The notes: generated by a model from the sequence alone, not told the origin. Counted from the stretch's first letter, positions 1 through 10,117 are shown. The stretch: 64,000 nt of DNA from Filimonas effusa (GCF_004118675.1 NZ_SDHZ01000001.1:1240001-1304000), one strand, 5' to 3'. Translations and numbers: made by a program.

Positions 1-2380
1 TGTCAACATTCGCTTTATTGAAGTTGATATTGGCGCCTGCTGTAATATTCCAGTCCTTGTTTTTAAGGATCACACCAGACAAAGAAAGCTCAAGCCCTTT
101 ATTGCTGGTCTGTCCAATATTCGCATAAGTAGAAGTAAAACCTGTAATACCAGGAATAGTAGTAAGCATCAGCAGATCTTTCGTGGTATTCTTATATACC
201 TCGATGCTACCTGTTACCCTGTTATTGAACAAGCCAAAGTCTAAACCAATGTTCTGGGTTACTAACGTTTCCCATCTCAGGTTCTCATTTGCCATTTGTG
301 CAGAAGCCAGGTCATAAGCGCTTTTATACTGGTTGTTAAGCACATATTGCCACCTTCTGTCTGTTTCCGAAGTCCACATCTGGGACCACAGGTTAGAGCT
401 GATACCATCATTACCAACTTCACCGTACGATAAACGAAGCTTCAGACTGCTCAGCCAGTTAATGTTTTTCATGAACGACTCTTCCGATACTTTCCACGCA
501 AAGGCGCCGGCAGGGAAATAACCCCAGCGCCTGCTGGGAGCAAACCTGGAAGAACCATCACCACGGAAAGTGAACGTAAATAAATAACGGTCATTCAAAG
601 TATAGTTCGCCCTGCCGAAATAGGAGAGGATCCGCCCCGGAGTGCTTATGCCCGAAGAAAAAGCACTGGTACCCGCAGTCTGATCATATTGGTTGATCAT
701 GGCAAAAGCATTATCCATACTAAAGTTCGCAGGATAGTGGTTCGCTGAGATCCTCATATCAGTCCCGCCGGAATTGGTAACTTCCTGGCCGGCCAGCAAA
801 TTGATCCTGTGTATTTTCGCAAAGCTCAACTCATAGTTCAATACATTCGACCAGCGTAAACCCCAGCTGTCCGATTTCCTGTAGTCAACAGCGCCCGCAA
901 ACAGCTTTTCTCCTGTCGCATCATCTAAATAATTATTGTATACAGCGCCTGTCCAGTTCTTGGTTTGATCCCATGACCGGTTCAAGGTAAAATCAGTATG
1001 ATAATTCAACCCTTTTATGATCTTCCAGTTCAAAGACAGGATCGCACGGATATTTTGCCTCGATTCCAGCGGACTCTGATCGGCGATACGGCTATAAGGA
1101 CTATAAGCATCCCAATACGACATTTTGCCATATTGCTCGATATTGCCTTCACGTAACGCAGCTTTATCACCTAAGATATTATCCAGGCCAATCGGACGAA
1201 AACGATAAGCCATAGAAAGAATAGCCCCATCATTACCAAAATCCTTTACATCAGTATAACGTGTATCGATATTAACATCAACTTTATCTGATAATTTCTG
1301 GTTGGCCTTGAACGATACGTTCGCACGTTTCAGGTAAGAATTCAGTTTCATACCCTGCTCATCGATATAGTTGGCGGCAAACAACACTTTTGTTTTATTG
1401 GTACCACCCGATACCGACACGTCATGATTGTGAGAAGTAGAGTTCTTGTAAACATCTCTCTGGTTATCATACATCGGTGTGTTCCGGTAGCGCTCGATAC
1501 CACCGGCATTGGTACCCGCATTAGCCCCCAGGCCGAACAATTTTTCAAAAGGGGTCTGGTAAGCCGCTCCGTTGGCAGCTGCATTCGCCCATACATATTT
1601 CAGGTAATCATACGGGTTTAAAGCCTGCAGATACCCGGTAGGAGTGTTCACCTTTACAAAACCGTTGTAAGTGGTCGCAATCCGCCCTTCTTTTGCCATC
1701 TTGGTAGTTACCAGTATTACACCGTTAGCACCACGGGCGCCGTAAATAGCTGTGGACGACGCATCTTTTAATACGTCGATACTCTCAATCTGGTCCGCAG
1801 GAATATCGTTCAAAGACCCCGCAACCCCATCAATCAATACCAAAGGATCATTGCTTTGAGAAATAGAACTACCGCCACGTATACGAATAGAAACCGCGCC
1901 GCCCGGACGTCCGTCCTGTGTCACTACGTTTACACCGGGTAGCTTACCCTGCAACGCCTGGGCAGCATTCGCCACAGGCATCGTTGAAATAGATTTGCCG
2001 GAAACAGAAGCCACCGAACCCGTAAGATCTTTCCGCCTTACGGTCTGGTAACCTACCACCACCACATCGTCAAGCTTCTTGGCCTCCTCTTTCAGAAAAA
2101 CAGTGAGCAAACGCCCCGCAACAACTTCCACCTGCTGCGACTGCATTCCTAAAAAGCTTATAGTAAGAGATTTTGTACCATTCGGAACTTTCAGAGAAAA
2201 GTTACCGTTCTCATCCGAAACAGTGCCAATGGCCGCATTACCCTCCACCTGGATATTGGCACCGATGACAGGCTTGTTTTCTGCATCCTTAACACTCCCC
2301 TTAACCGTAAGATCCTGGGCATTTACCCCAAAAGCAGTCATCAATAGAAATGTAAAAAATAGAAGCAGTCGGTTCTTCAT
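1..2380 (-). CDS. susC: SusC/RagA-type TonB-linked outer membrane importer (3' end outside window)
   Basis: The gene runs off the left edge, so only about 790 N-terminal residues are visible. The start gives a signal peptide ending near GVNAQ. A CarboxypepD_reg-like beta-sandwich follows (VKGSVKDAENKPVIGANI), then the plug domain with the SusC signatures VVVGYQTVRRKDLTGSV and SIRIRGGSS, then beta-barrel strands. Such proteins import oligosaccharides across the outer membrane together with a SusD lipoprotein, which would lie beyond position 1. An in-frame ATG at 2401 would add seven residues (MKQKKQK); I prefer 2380 but cannot exclude it. The hybrid sensor encoded just upstream on the same strand is the likely regulator. 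The product class is certain; the substrate is not visible. Confidence 0.93.
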   Translation of the reverse strand, partial: MKNRLLLFFTFLLMTAFGVNAQDLTVKGSVKDAENKPVIGANIQVEGNAAIGTVSDENGNFSLKVPNGTKSLTISFLGMQSQQVEVVAGRLLTVFLKEEAKKLDDVVVVGYQTVRRKDLTGSVASVSGKSISTMPVANAAQALQGKLPGVNVVTQDGRPGGAVSIRIRGGSSISQSNDPLVLIDGVAGSLNDIPADQIESIDVLKDASSTAIYGARGANGVILVTTKMAKEGRIATTYNGFVKVNTPTGYLQALNPYDYLKYVWANAAANGAAYQTPFEKLFGLGANAGTNAGGIERYRNTPMYDNQRDVYKNSTSHNHDVSVSGGTNKTKVLFAANYIDEQGMKLNSYLKRANVSFKANQKLSDKVDVNIDTRYTDVKDFGNDGAILSMAYRFRPIGLDNILGDKAALREGNIEQYGKMSYWDAYSPYSRIADQSPLESRQNIRAILSLNWKIIKGLNYHTDFTLNRSWDQTKNWTGAVYNNYLDDATGEKLFAGAVDYRKSDSWGLRWSNVLNYELSFAKIHRINLLAGQEVTNSGGTDMRISANHYPANFSMDNAFAMINQYDQTAGTSAFSSGISTPGRILSYFGRANYTLNDRYLFTFTFRGDGSSRFAPSRRWGYFPAGAFAWKVSEESFMKNINWLSSLKLRLSYGEVGNDGISSNLWSQMWTSETDRRWQYVLNNQYKSAYDLASAQMANENLRWETLVTQNIGLDFGLFNNRVTGSIEVYKNTTKDLLMLTTIPGITGFTSTYANIGQTSNKGLELSLSGVILKNKDWNITAGANINFNKANVD

Positions 2381-2823
2381 TTTTTGTTTTTTTTGTTTCA
2401 TAATGGAGCATTTAAATAATACATTGCATTTCAATGTTTTATGGGTTACTACAGTCTAACTGTGTGCATGAGGGGATCTTTCTCTAAGGCAAAACCTTAA
2501 ATAACCTGTAAACGCTTCTGTAGGATTCTCCTTGGCAACAACCATTTTCGGCAACATCACAATCGTATTCAGGCTTTTAGATGGGAAATTTCAGCCAGGA
2601 ACGATATAGTTGAATTTTGAAGATCGGCTACCAACTGACTTCAGTCGCAATAGCTTTCTCGCTAGTATATGGTTCAATATGGCTGACTCACAGCACAATA
2701 TTAAGCGCGCTTCGCGCGAAGGCATGTTGGCGTTTTGGCTTTTTTATGTCGACAAATTGGCGTTTTCAACGGAAAACAATTTATCTGCATACAATTAGCT
2801 CCGGGTTAACCTGGAAAGGATCC

Positions 2824-2850
2824 GTTTTGGCATCATAATAATGCCAAAAC
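2824..2850. repeat. perfect inverted repeat, 10-bp arms
   Basis: Arms gttttggcat (2824-2833) and atgccaaaac (2841-2850) flank a 7-nt loop. No T-run follows on either strand, so a terminator is unlikely. It lies about 420 bp upstream of susC in the region where the hybrid sensor could bind. Confidence 0.6.
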
Positions 2851-2895
2851 ACCACACTAATATTTTTTTATCCCGGATATAAAAACCCAGGTACA

Positions 2896-2942
2896 TAAAA
2901 AAACCAGGCTATCCTGCTCCGATCACAGGCAACCTGGCTTTG
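2896..2942 (-). terminator. rho-independent terminator of the hybrid sensor gene
   Basis: Read on the minus strand, aagccagg pairs with cctggttt (one G-U) and an inner cctg/cagg stem extends it. A run of seven T follows directly. It begins about 60 bp after the stop codon of the sensor gene. Confidence 0.75.
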
Positions 2943-2999
2943 AATCTTATCGTATACCTATCAATGAAATTACTGCATATATCAAATTAAAGCAACCCG

Positions 3000-5900
3000 C
3001 TAGCATTCTTTTGCATTCTCTCTATACTGCATCGGCGTCATCCCAAACGTTTTCTTGAAACACTGGGCAAAATACCTGACATCCGAAAAACCAACCATAT
3101 AAACCACCTCTTTAATCCGGTACTGCTGCGTTCTTATCAACTCCGCAGCATAATTCAATCTTACCTCCCGAACAAACTCTACAGGTGCCAGGCCGGAAAG
3201 ACTCTTAACCTTACTGAAAAATAACCTCCGGCTTAAATTCGCTTTCCGGGCAAGATCGTCTATCGCAAACTCGCTCCTGTCTATATTATCCAGTATGTCC
3301 TGCCTTAATTGCTTTAAAAACAGCTCATCCTGCTCCGTTATATTTCCATGTGCAGGCAATTCCTTTACAACTACATCCTCCGGTTCATGGCTGGCCCCTT
3401 TTAATAAATGTGCTGCCAGGTTCTTCCTTTGCCTGAGAATATTGCTGATTTTAGCTGTAAGCAGCTTCAGACTGAATGGCTTCGTGATATAGTCGTCGGC
3501 ACCCTTATTGATACCTTCCAGCTCATCATCCGCACTTGTTTTGGCAGTAAGTAATATAAATGGGATATGACTGGTATTATCATCACTCCTCATTTTCTGA
3601 AGAAATGCAATCCCATCCATTTCCGGCATCATAAGATCACTCAAAATAATGTCGGGCATAAAAAGCTTTGCCTTCTCATAACCCTCCCTGCCATTTTTCG
3701 CTTCATAAACCTGGTATTCATCGGTAAGAACAGATTTTATGAAGTCTCTTAGATCAGGATCATCCTCTACAACCAATATCGACAACTGCTTAAGGATACA
3801 ATCTTCAGCCGGTTTCTCTGTAATCATAGCTGCCCCTTCAACTACAGTCATATCATCTTCCGCAGGCTTAACACTGGCCGATATGATGTCAATATTGGCA
3901 TCACGCGAAAAATGCTCCCTGCCGGGTTGAAATAGCACCGTAATGGTAGAGCCTTTGTTCTCATCGCTCTCCACAACGATCTTTGCATGATGTTTATCTA
4001 CGATCTCTTTAACGATCGATAACCCGATACCCGTACTCGGCTTGCTTTTGTCTTTGTTATAAGAAACAAAACGGGCAAACAGTTTATTGAGGATCTCTTT
4101 CGACATGCCCTCACCCTGATCCTTCACCTGTAAGGCAACCGACTTATCCTTCCTGAAAACATTTACCTCTATCTTCTTTCCTTTGGGTGTGTGTTTTATG
4201 GAGTTGGATACCAGGTTATAAAGCAGCTTTTCTATTGCCTCCGGATCCACCCATATCGTATCCGTGCCCAACTGGTTGTTCACGGCTAAATGTATCCCCT
4301 GGTCTTCCGTAAGTTTGAACGCCGTATTACAAACCTCTTCCACGTAACCCCCAACAGGTATCTCCTTTATCTGCAACCGTTGCTTCTGTATCTTCCTGAA
4401 ATCAAGTATCTGGTTCACCATCTTCAACATCCTGTTGGCATTGGTCATCACCAGCTGAAGCTGTGGCCTGATAGCAGCATGTGTCTTTTCGTTTTGCAGG
4501 ATATTTTCAAGAGGAGCTACAACCATTGTAAGAGGCGTACGTATTTCATGCGAGATCTCGGTAAAAAAGCGGCTCCGCATTTCTGTCTGCGCTTCTTCCA
4601 GCAGTATCCTTTCCTTTAAACGATAATAAATAAAGATCGATCTCAATACCACGTACAACAACAGGGCGCCCAGTAAAAAATAGGAGAGATAAGCCCACTT
4701 CGTTTGCCATATCGAGGGTTTGATCGTAATAAGCAGGCTGCGTTCATTATCGATCCAGGTACCACTGCTGTTGGTCGATTTCACCTTGAAGATATAATCC
4801 CCCGGTGGAATATTGGTATAGTTGGCAATCCTTTGCTGGCTAATAACCCAGTCTTCATCAAAGCCCTCCAGCTTATACGCATAAGAGATCCCGTGCGCCC
4901 CGCTGTAATCCAGCGCTGCATATTCTATGCTGAAAATATTTTCCTTATGCTTTAAAACCAGCTCCTTTATATCGTCAACCTTTGTGTTCAACGTATAATC
5001 GTTGTTCGACACCTTTAACTTCACCAAAGCCAGGTAAGGCGTATAATTGTTCTTTACTATTTTACCCGGCCAGAACGACAAAGTACCGGCCGAATAACCA
5101 TAGATCAGTTCTCCATCAGAGGTCAGCAGCGGCAGTGTCTCCATAAAATACTGGCTGCTTCCCTTACTTACATCATTGAACCGCTCACACTTTTCACTGG
5201 CAGGATTAAATCGCGAAAGACGCCCTTCACTGTTTATCCATAAATGACCGCAGTTATCCTCAGCAATCGAAAGCACGATATCCGAACACAAACCATCCTT
5301 TTTGCCATAGATCTTCGACTTCTCGGGAAAACCATCCTTATCCCACGATACTATCTTACTCATACCACCCCCAAACGTGCCAATATAGAGATCTTTATTA
5401 CCGGTGATACAAATGTTCTGTACATCATTTGCATTCATGATGTCTCCGGTGGCTTTGGTAAAAACTTTATAACCCAATATCCCCGGCTCCTTGTCACTTA
5501 CAGAAAGTACAACCAGCCCCGCAGTGGTGCCGGCATATAACTTATTGTTGAAACTCCTCACCGTACGTACTCTCGCACCCGCTTCAACCGGGTAATGCTT
5601 GAAAAGATTATTCTGGTTGAAGAACCGCTTGTTAACAGCATCGAACAGGTTAATCCCCCCGCCAAAACTGCCCAGCCAGATCCTGCCTTTATCATCTTCA
5701 TGAATGGAATAGATCAGGTCGTTGCTGAGACTATACTTATCGCCGGGAATATTTTTATAATGCACTATCTCGAACGATTCAAACGAATTGTTCCTGGGCT
5801 TCAGTAAATACACACCATTGCCTTTAGTACCAGCCCATATGTTCCCCTTCCTGTCCTGCATCAGCGAATAGGTCATAGCCTTCAAACGTTTCCCCGATTT

Positions 5901-7364
5901 AGACACCGTGCCGTCTTCACATACAAAGCCCTTTAAATTCCTGTTGGAATCATATACCGATATGATCCCTCCCAGGTTACCAAGCCATATATTATGATTG
6001 GCGTCTTCAAGAATAGACCTTACCTCATACCCCGTAACCGATATATTGCTCGAATAAAAATCATTTTGCTTGAACAGGCTGTTTTCAATCACTATCTTTT
6101 CAAGTCCCCCGGAACGGGTGCTCAGCCAGATATTCCCCTGCTTATCCATGCAGGCATAGTGCAGGATATCCGAAAACTTCCATTCGGGAGAACGGGGATT
6201 ATTGAAGAAAGGAACCATCTTATCCAACTTGGCATCATAGAACGAAAACCCGCCATGAGGATGCGCCCATATATTACCAAGTTTATCCTCCATGATAAAG
6301 AAACTGGGAAAGAAGGCCGCATTGTTCCCATAGTCGTTGGGCGTATAAAAGCTGAGTTTATCCTCGAACAAATTGTACTTCGCGATCCCCTTCGAATTGG
6401 TCTCTAACCAGATATTATTGTTACGGTCAGGGTAACACGACAGCATTTCATTAGTCGGCAATGCTTTGTATGCCACCTTATCCACCTTTTTGATAGTGCG
6501 CATATTCGCATCACAAATAAAAAAGCCATCATTTCCGGTCAGTATCACAAACAGATTATTGTAAGCCTTCTTAATGGAAATAATATCCGAGCGAACTCCT
6601 GTATTGAAAGAACTGAAAGTTTCAATACTCTTGTCATAAATAAATATTCTGCCGTTATTCGCCCCAAACAGGATAGCTTTATCAGTCTCTGTCGCCGATA
6701 AAAAATGGGCTCCCTGGCTCAACTTATCCTTGCCACTGAAGAAAACCCTGTATGTATTGTCTTTGCTAACAGAAGGGGAGAATCGTACCAGCCCATTGTC
6801 AGTTAACACCCACGACAACCCACTGACGTCTTCAAATACCGTATTTACTTTATTATCCGGCAAACTTTTTTGCGCTACCGAAAGCTGGCGGCGCGTGTTA
6901 AGAGAGTCCAGCACACATATGGCCCCCATTGAGCCCGATAACAACCATACTTTCCCTGATGGCTTAGGCTGAATTTCGGAAGTTTTGAAAGCACGGTTGT
7001 TAACCCTGAACGAGGCTACATATTTCTCCGTAGCCGGGTCAAACCTGAATGCCTCCTTATTATAATTTGTCAGCCAGATATAGCCGTAACTGTCCTCCGC
7101 TATTTTGTCTACCCGGCTGGTATTCATTACAATAGTGTCATTCGGAGCGGTTTTGAAGGAAGTGAAGTTATAACCGTCAAATTTGCAGATCCCGTCCCAC
7201 GTCGCAAGCCACATAAAACCCTTGCTGTCCTGCATGATATCCATTATCGTGCGTTGCGGCAACCCTTCTTCCAGTCCAAAATGCTCGATATGCGTTTTGG
7301 GCTGCCCCAACAGCCCCAGGGGACTAAGCAGTAGTAACAGGACTATAGATCTAAATACATTCAT
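3000..7364 (-). CDS. hybrid two-component sensor/regulator (HTCS, AraC output)
   Basis: This 1454-residue protein carries a whole two-component system in one chain. A signal peptide (1-20) precedes about 14 Reg_prop propeller blades (motifs such as DIMQDSKGFMWLAT and HEDDKGRIWLGSFGGG) and a Y_Y_Y domain, all periplasmic. A membrane helix (YLSYFLLGALLLYVVL) leads to HisKA with the phosphorylated His near residue 939 (ISHEIRTPL), then HATPase (TGIGLSIVKE). A receiver domain follows with Asp near 1243 (LSDLMMPEMDG), then a C-terminal AraC helix-turn-helix. HTCS proteins bind an oligosaccharide in the periplasm and activate the adjacent susCD locus. It is upstream of susC on the same strand, which fits that job. 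All catalytic motifs look intact. Confidence 0.95.
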   Translation of the reverse strand: MNVFRSIVLLLLLSPLGLLGQPKTHIEHFGLEEGLPQRTIMDIMQDSKGFMWLATWDGICKFDGYNFTSFKTAPNDTIVMNTSRVDKIAEDSYGYIWLTNYNKEAFRFDPATEKYVASFRVNNRAFKTSEIQPKPSGKVWLLSGSMGAICVLDSLNTRRQLSVAQKSLPDNKVNTVFEDVSGLSWVLTDNGLVRFSPSVSKDNTYRVFFSGKDKLSQGAHFLSATETDKAILFGANNGRIFIYDKSIETFSSFNTGVRSDIISIKKAYNNLFVILTGNDGFFICDANMRTIKKVDKVAYKALPTNEMLSCYPDRNNNIWLETNSKGIAKYNLFEDKLSFYTPNDYGNNAAFFPSFFIMEDKLGNIWAHPHGGFSFYDAKLDKMVPFFNNPRSPEWKFSDILHYACMDKQGNIWLSTRSGGLEKIVIENSLFKQNDFYSSNISVTGYEVRSILEDANHNIWLGNLGGIISVYDSNRNLKGFVCEDGTVSKSGKRLKAMTYSLMQDRKGNIWAGTKGNGVYLLKPRNNSFESFEIVHYKNIPGDKYSLSNDLIYSIHEDDKGRIWLGSFGGGINLFDAVNKRFFNQNNLFKHYPVEAGARVRTVRSFNNKLYAGTTAGLVVLSVSDKEPGILGYKVFTKATGDIMNANDVQNICITGNKDLYIGTFGGGMSKIVSWDKDGFPEKSKIYGKKDGLCSDIVLSIAEDNCGHLWINSEGRLSRFNPASEKCERFNDVSKGSSQYFMETLPLLTSDGELIYGYSAGTLSFWPGKIVKNNYTPYLALVKLKVSNNDYTLNTKVDDIKELVLKHKENIFSIEYAALDYSGAHGISYAYKLEGFDEDWVISQQRIANYTNIPPGDYIFKVKSTNSSGTWIDNERSLLITIKPSIWQTKWAYLSYFLLGALLLYVVLRSIFIYYRLKERILLEEAQTEMRSRFFTEISHEIRTPLTMVVAPLENILQNEKTHAAIRPQLQLVMTNANRMLKMVNQILDFRKIQKQRLQIKEIPVGGYVEEVCNTAFKLTEDQGIHLAVNNQLGTDTIWVDPEAIEKLLYNLVSNSIKHTPKGKKIEVNVFRKDKSVALQVKDQGEGMSKEILNKLFARFVSYNKDKSKPSTGIGLSIVKEIVDKHHAKIVVESDENKGSTITVLFQPGREHFSRDANIDIISASVKPAEDDMTVVEGAAMITEKPAEDCILKQLSILVVEDDPDLRDFIKSVLTDEYQVYEAKNGREGYEKAKLFMPDIILSDLMMPEMDGIAFLQKMRSDDNTSHIPFILLTAKTSADDELEGINKGADDYITKPFSLKLLTAKISNILRQRKNLAAHLLKGASHEPEDVVVKELPAHGNITEQDELFLKQLRQDILDNIDRSEFAIDDLARKANLSRRLFFSKVKSLSGLAPVEFVREVRLNYAAELIRTQQYRIKEVVYMVGFSDVRYFAQCFKKTFGMTPMQYRENAKEC

Positions 7365-7380
7365 GGCTTCGATCGCTACT

Positions 7381-7398
7381 TGGCAAGTATTCTTGCCA
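7381..7398. promoter_or_regulatory. inverted repeat in the leader of the hybrid sensor gene
   Basis: Arms TGGCAAG and CTTGCCA are separated by four bases. The repeat ends 17 bp before the start codon at 7364. It could be an operator or a leader hairpin. Only the symmetry and the location support it. Confidence 0.45.
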
Positions 7399-7461
7399 TA
7401 AATACGAACGGGAGCAGTTTATACCTCCGCCATTTAAAAATATTTTTTCCACAAGCCCGCC

Positions 7462-8067
7462 TTAAAGGCTAAACTCCTCATAATAAGCCGTTTGAGTCTT
7501 TTTATCATACCATAAGAACTCCTGGTATTCATCTGCTTTTCCAACCTTATAAGGCCTGAGCTTCGTCAACTTCAATTCATCCCACCAGGGCAGGTTAACA
7601 GAAAATACCAGCCCATGAGGCCCTTTACCCTCCGCCGGTTTCATCTGCTTCGTCTTTACGATCTTGTCAATGGTCGAAATAGCACACCGGAAACAAAGCA
7701 GCACCTTATAATCAGCGCCTAAAAAGTCGCCGTAAGCATAAATATTTTTCACATCACCGGTCAAATCAACCTGCAGGTGTTTGGCAAACCGTTTTTTATT
7801 GTTGTCAGTATCAGGCAGCCACGCATCATAAGCGGGAAAGGTTTTATCGATGATTTCGTCTTTTTTGCTACCAATACGCTCCCTCGCGGTATCAAAGCGC
7901 TGAGATACTTTATGAGCAATGCTTCCCGCCTTCCTCTTCAGTTTATTACAGGAAGAAAAAGCCATAACACCCCCAACTAAAACCATTATGTAAGGCAAAG
8001 TTGCTGAGCAGATGCTACAGAAGTTACTTTCATCCGGACCAATATTATATGCGTCCTTTACTTCCAT
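7462..8067 (-). CDS. hypothetical protein, probably membrane- or lipid-anchored
   Basis: I do not recognise this 201-residue protein. A hydrophobic stretch at about residues 20-38 ends in FSSC, so it could be a lipoprotein if translation starts at the internal ATG at 7986 (MVLVGGVMAFSSC). The upstream ATG at 8067 is preceded by a weak purine-rich AAAGAG. The rest is charged and soluble, with a Lys/Arg/Asp-rich segment (40-95) and a C-terminal part rich in aromatic residues (LPWWDEL, YQEFLWYDKK). It lies between the GH16 gene and the hybrid sensor on the same strand, but a terminator at 8173-8202 separates it from the GH16 gene. A role in the polysaccharide locus is only a guess from position. 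Confidence 0.7.
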   Translation of the reverse strand: MEVKDAYNIGPDESNFCSICSATLPYIMVLVGGVMAFSSCNKLKRKAGSIAHKVSQRFDTARERIGSKKDEIIDKTFPAYDAWLPDTDNNKKRFAKHLQVDLTGDVKNIYAYGDFLGADYKVLLCFRCAISTIDKIVKTKQMKPAEGKGPHGLVFSVNLPWWDELKLTKLRPYKVGKADEYQEFLWYDKKTQTAYYEEFSL

Positions 8068-8172
8068 CTTAATCTCTTTGATATATTACTAACATGCCTC
8101 TAAATTATTAAAGCGTAACGAATTTATCACCGCAGCCTCAATTAGCTGCTTAAAAAAGCTTCCGCTTAAACT

Positions 8173-8202
8173 AAAAAAGCCAGTAAGAATTTCTTACTGG
8201 CT
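8173..8202 (-). terminator. rho-independent terminator of the GH16 gene
   Basis: The 12-bp arms agccagtaagaa and ttcttactggct are perfectly complementary and almost contiguous. On the minus strand a TTTTTT run follows. It sits 40 bp after the stop of the GH16 gene. Confidence 0.8.
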
Positions 8203-8242
8203 AAGGGTGTATCGGGGAAAGCAGTTGATTATTAGTTAAATT

Positions 8243-9064
8243 TTATAAAGTAGCGCTTTTCTGAACAACAACATTCCTAACCTTCATAACAGTAGACCCT
8301 GTTGGTCCAGGCGAACCGGAAGAGCCTTCCATTTGATAGTTAAGAATAATATTAAAACGTTTTCCAACAAAGTTAGCCCCGGTATGGGTGGCTTTTAAAG
8401 TGCCATCTATCCAATATTCTATCTGTACATCCGTAGCGCTTATCTTGGTAACATACGCAGTATAAGTATGCCAGTTGGCAGGATTCGAAATAACATGCCC
8501 CTGGCTCGACCAGCCTCCGCTGGGATTCTTATAAGTATTTGTCCACGTAGTAGTGCTGCCTTTAAATTCCATGATATCACTTTCCGGCGGCCAGGAGTCT
8601 GCCCCGGTTATCCACCACGCAGGCCAGGTGCCTTTTGCCGAAGGACTTTGCACCTCTGCCGAAAACCTCCATTTTGGATAAGCATCGTTCACTACAGGTA
8701 TAGCTTTCGCATGAATAGCGCCTGAATAATAATGTATGGGCAAATAAGGGTCTTTATTACTATTCCCCACACCCGATGTTACCGTACTTGTAAATGTGAG
8801 CACATCTCCTGAAAGGGAGATGTTTTCTGTTCTCATCCTGGCTGTACCATTGTGGTCAGAACCCCAGGGGTATAAATTGTTCCAATAGGTACTGAAAGAA
8901 CTAAAGGAATTTGCGGGAATAACAGTTTCCCAGGCCAGAAGCGCTACAACATCAGATGTTGCAGGCGCCTGATAAAGTGCACCCTGCTGATTCATATCCT
9001 TTTTACAGGAACAGATCAGTACACAGCACAATAATGGCAAGATCGCTAGGTTTACTCTTTTCAT
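8243..9064 (-). CDS. glycoside hydrolase family 16 lipoprotein
   Basis: This 273-residue protein has a lipoprotein signal (LICSC, acylated Cys near residue 20) followed by KKD. It therefore probably sits on the outer membrane or cell surface. The rest is a GH16 jelly roll. The catalytic signature is WPPESDIMEFKG with E161 (nucleophile), D163 and E166 (acid/base), the standard E-x-D-x-x-E spacing. Flanking motifs GTWPAWWITG and WHTYTAYV also fit. GH16 enzymes cut beta-1,3/1,4-glucans or beta-galactans by a retaining mechanism; the exact substrate cannot be read here. With the SusC importer and the hybrid sensor it suggests a beta-glucan- or galactan-type locus. Confidence 0.9.
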   Translation of the reverse strand: MKRVNLAILPLLCCVLICSCKKDMNQQGALYQAPATSDVVALLAWETVIPANSFSSFSTYWNNLYPWGSDHNGTARMRTENISLSGDVLTFTSTVTSGVGNSNKDPYLPIHYYSGAIHAKAIPVVNDAYPKWRFSAEVQSPSAKGTWPAWWITGADSWPPESDIMEFKGSTTTWTNTYKNPSGGWSSQGHVISNPANWHTYTAYVTKISATDVQIEYWIDGTLKATHTGANFVGKRFNIILNYQMEGSSGSPGPTGSTVMKVRNVVVQKSATL

Positions 9065-9202
9065 AGTTTATACTTGTTTTTGCTTCCCTCCAATACACAC
9101 AGTATTAGAGACCATACAAAACAACACAGTAAAAACCAATAAGGCAGGAGGTTGAATGAGATATTTAAGGGGACAAAATCTTACGATAGCAACAAAAAGA
9201 GA

Positions 9203-10117
9203 TCACTTAAGCCCGGCCCTGAACGCCGATGGCGATTGAGTGGTTTTATTTTTAAAAAGTTTACTAAACGATTGAGAATGACCAAACCCCAATTCATAAG
9301 CAATCTCACTAATGCTAAGATTCGTGGTTGCAAGCTTTTCTTTCGCCTTCTCAATAACAGCATTTTGAATGTATTGCTGCGTATTAAAGCCTGTTAATGA
9401 ACGCAGCATATCACTTAGGTAATGCTGCGATAATTTAAGGCTTGCGCTGATAAACTGTACCGACGGTAAACCTTTCTGCAGCCCGTCATCCTTATCAAAA
9501 TATTCTTTTAGCAAGCGGTCAAATGCAATAATGATCTGGTGATTCACCGCTTTCCGCGTAAGAAACTGGCGATTATAAAACCGGTCGCTATAACTAAGCA
9601 GGAGTTCAATCTGGGAAACCAGCACATTCTGACTGAACGCATCTATATTGTTCTGGAGCTCTATACCAATGGTACGAAACAATCCCTCGATGATTTCTTT
9701 CTCTTTTGCCGATAGAAACAACGCCTCTGACACTTCATAAGAAAAAAAACCATATTGATGGATCGAACGGCCTAACGGATAGTCCCGGATGAAATCCGGG
9801 TGAAAGAACAAAGCAAACCCCTCATAACTGTTCATATCTTCCGTTGCAATTACCACCTGCCTGGGGCCTAAAAAAGCCAGTCCCCCTTCTTCAAAATCAT
9901 AATAGCCTTGTCCATACTTTACCTGACCTTTAAATTTATTCTTAAATGAGATCTTATAAAATTCCAGGCTGATCATCTGTCCTTTTTCCAGCATCTCCGC
10001 ATCAGCCTTACTATAGTCAACCAACGCAATTAAAGGATGCAGCGGCGCCGGCTGCCCCATGGAACGCATTAATTGCGATATACTTTCAATATGAATGACT
10101 GCTAAACGACGCTGCAT
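9203..10117 (-). CDS. AraC-family transcriptional regulator (paralogue 1)
   Basis: This 304-residue regulator has an N-terminal cupin-like domain (about 1-170) and a C-terminal double helix-turn-helix (about 215-304). The second helix-turn-helix reads ISEIAYELGFGHSQSFSKLFKNKT. It starts 14 bp after the stop of the upstream SDR gene, so the two form one operon, and the regulator probably controls that operon. It is clearly paralogous to the regulators at 22471 and 26898. All share a segment of the type HQYGFFSYEVSEALFLSAKE and the tract RFYNRQFLTRKAVNHQ. The inducer is unknown. Confidence 0.92.
   Translation of the reverse strand: MQRRLAVIHIESISQLMRSMGQPAPLHPLIALVDYSKADAEMLEKGQMISLEFYKISFKNKFKGQVKYGQGYYDFEEGGLAFLGPRQVVIATEDMNSYEGFALFFHPDFIRDYPLGRSIHQYGFFSYEVSEALFLSAKEKEIIEGLFRTIGIELQNNIDAFSQNVLVSQIELLLSYSDRFYNRQFLTRKAVNHQIIIAFDRLLKEYFDKDDGLQKGLPSVQFISASLKLSQHYLSDMLRSLTGFNTQQYIQNAVIEKAKEKLATTNLSISEIAYELGFGHSQSFSKLFKNKTTQSPSAFRAGLK

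Larger units (their letters stand above)
2402..2999. other. intergenic region between the sensor gene and susC
   Basis: About 600 bp with no convincing gene. Short frames here have skewed composition and match nothing. It holds the terminator of the upstream sensor gene (2896-2942), a perfect inverted repeat with 10-bp arms (2824-2850), a GC-rich palindrome TTCGCGCGAA near 2709-2718, and the susC leader. I found no clean TAnnTTTG promoter for susC. An acattg/caatgt hairpin lies in the leader about 45 nt upstream of the start codon. Confidence 0.6.

Noticed and set aside
2610-2838. Overlapping short plus-strand frames in the sensor-susC interval
   Set aside because: They have no recognisable domains and overlap a palindromic regulatory region.
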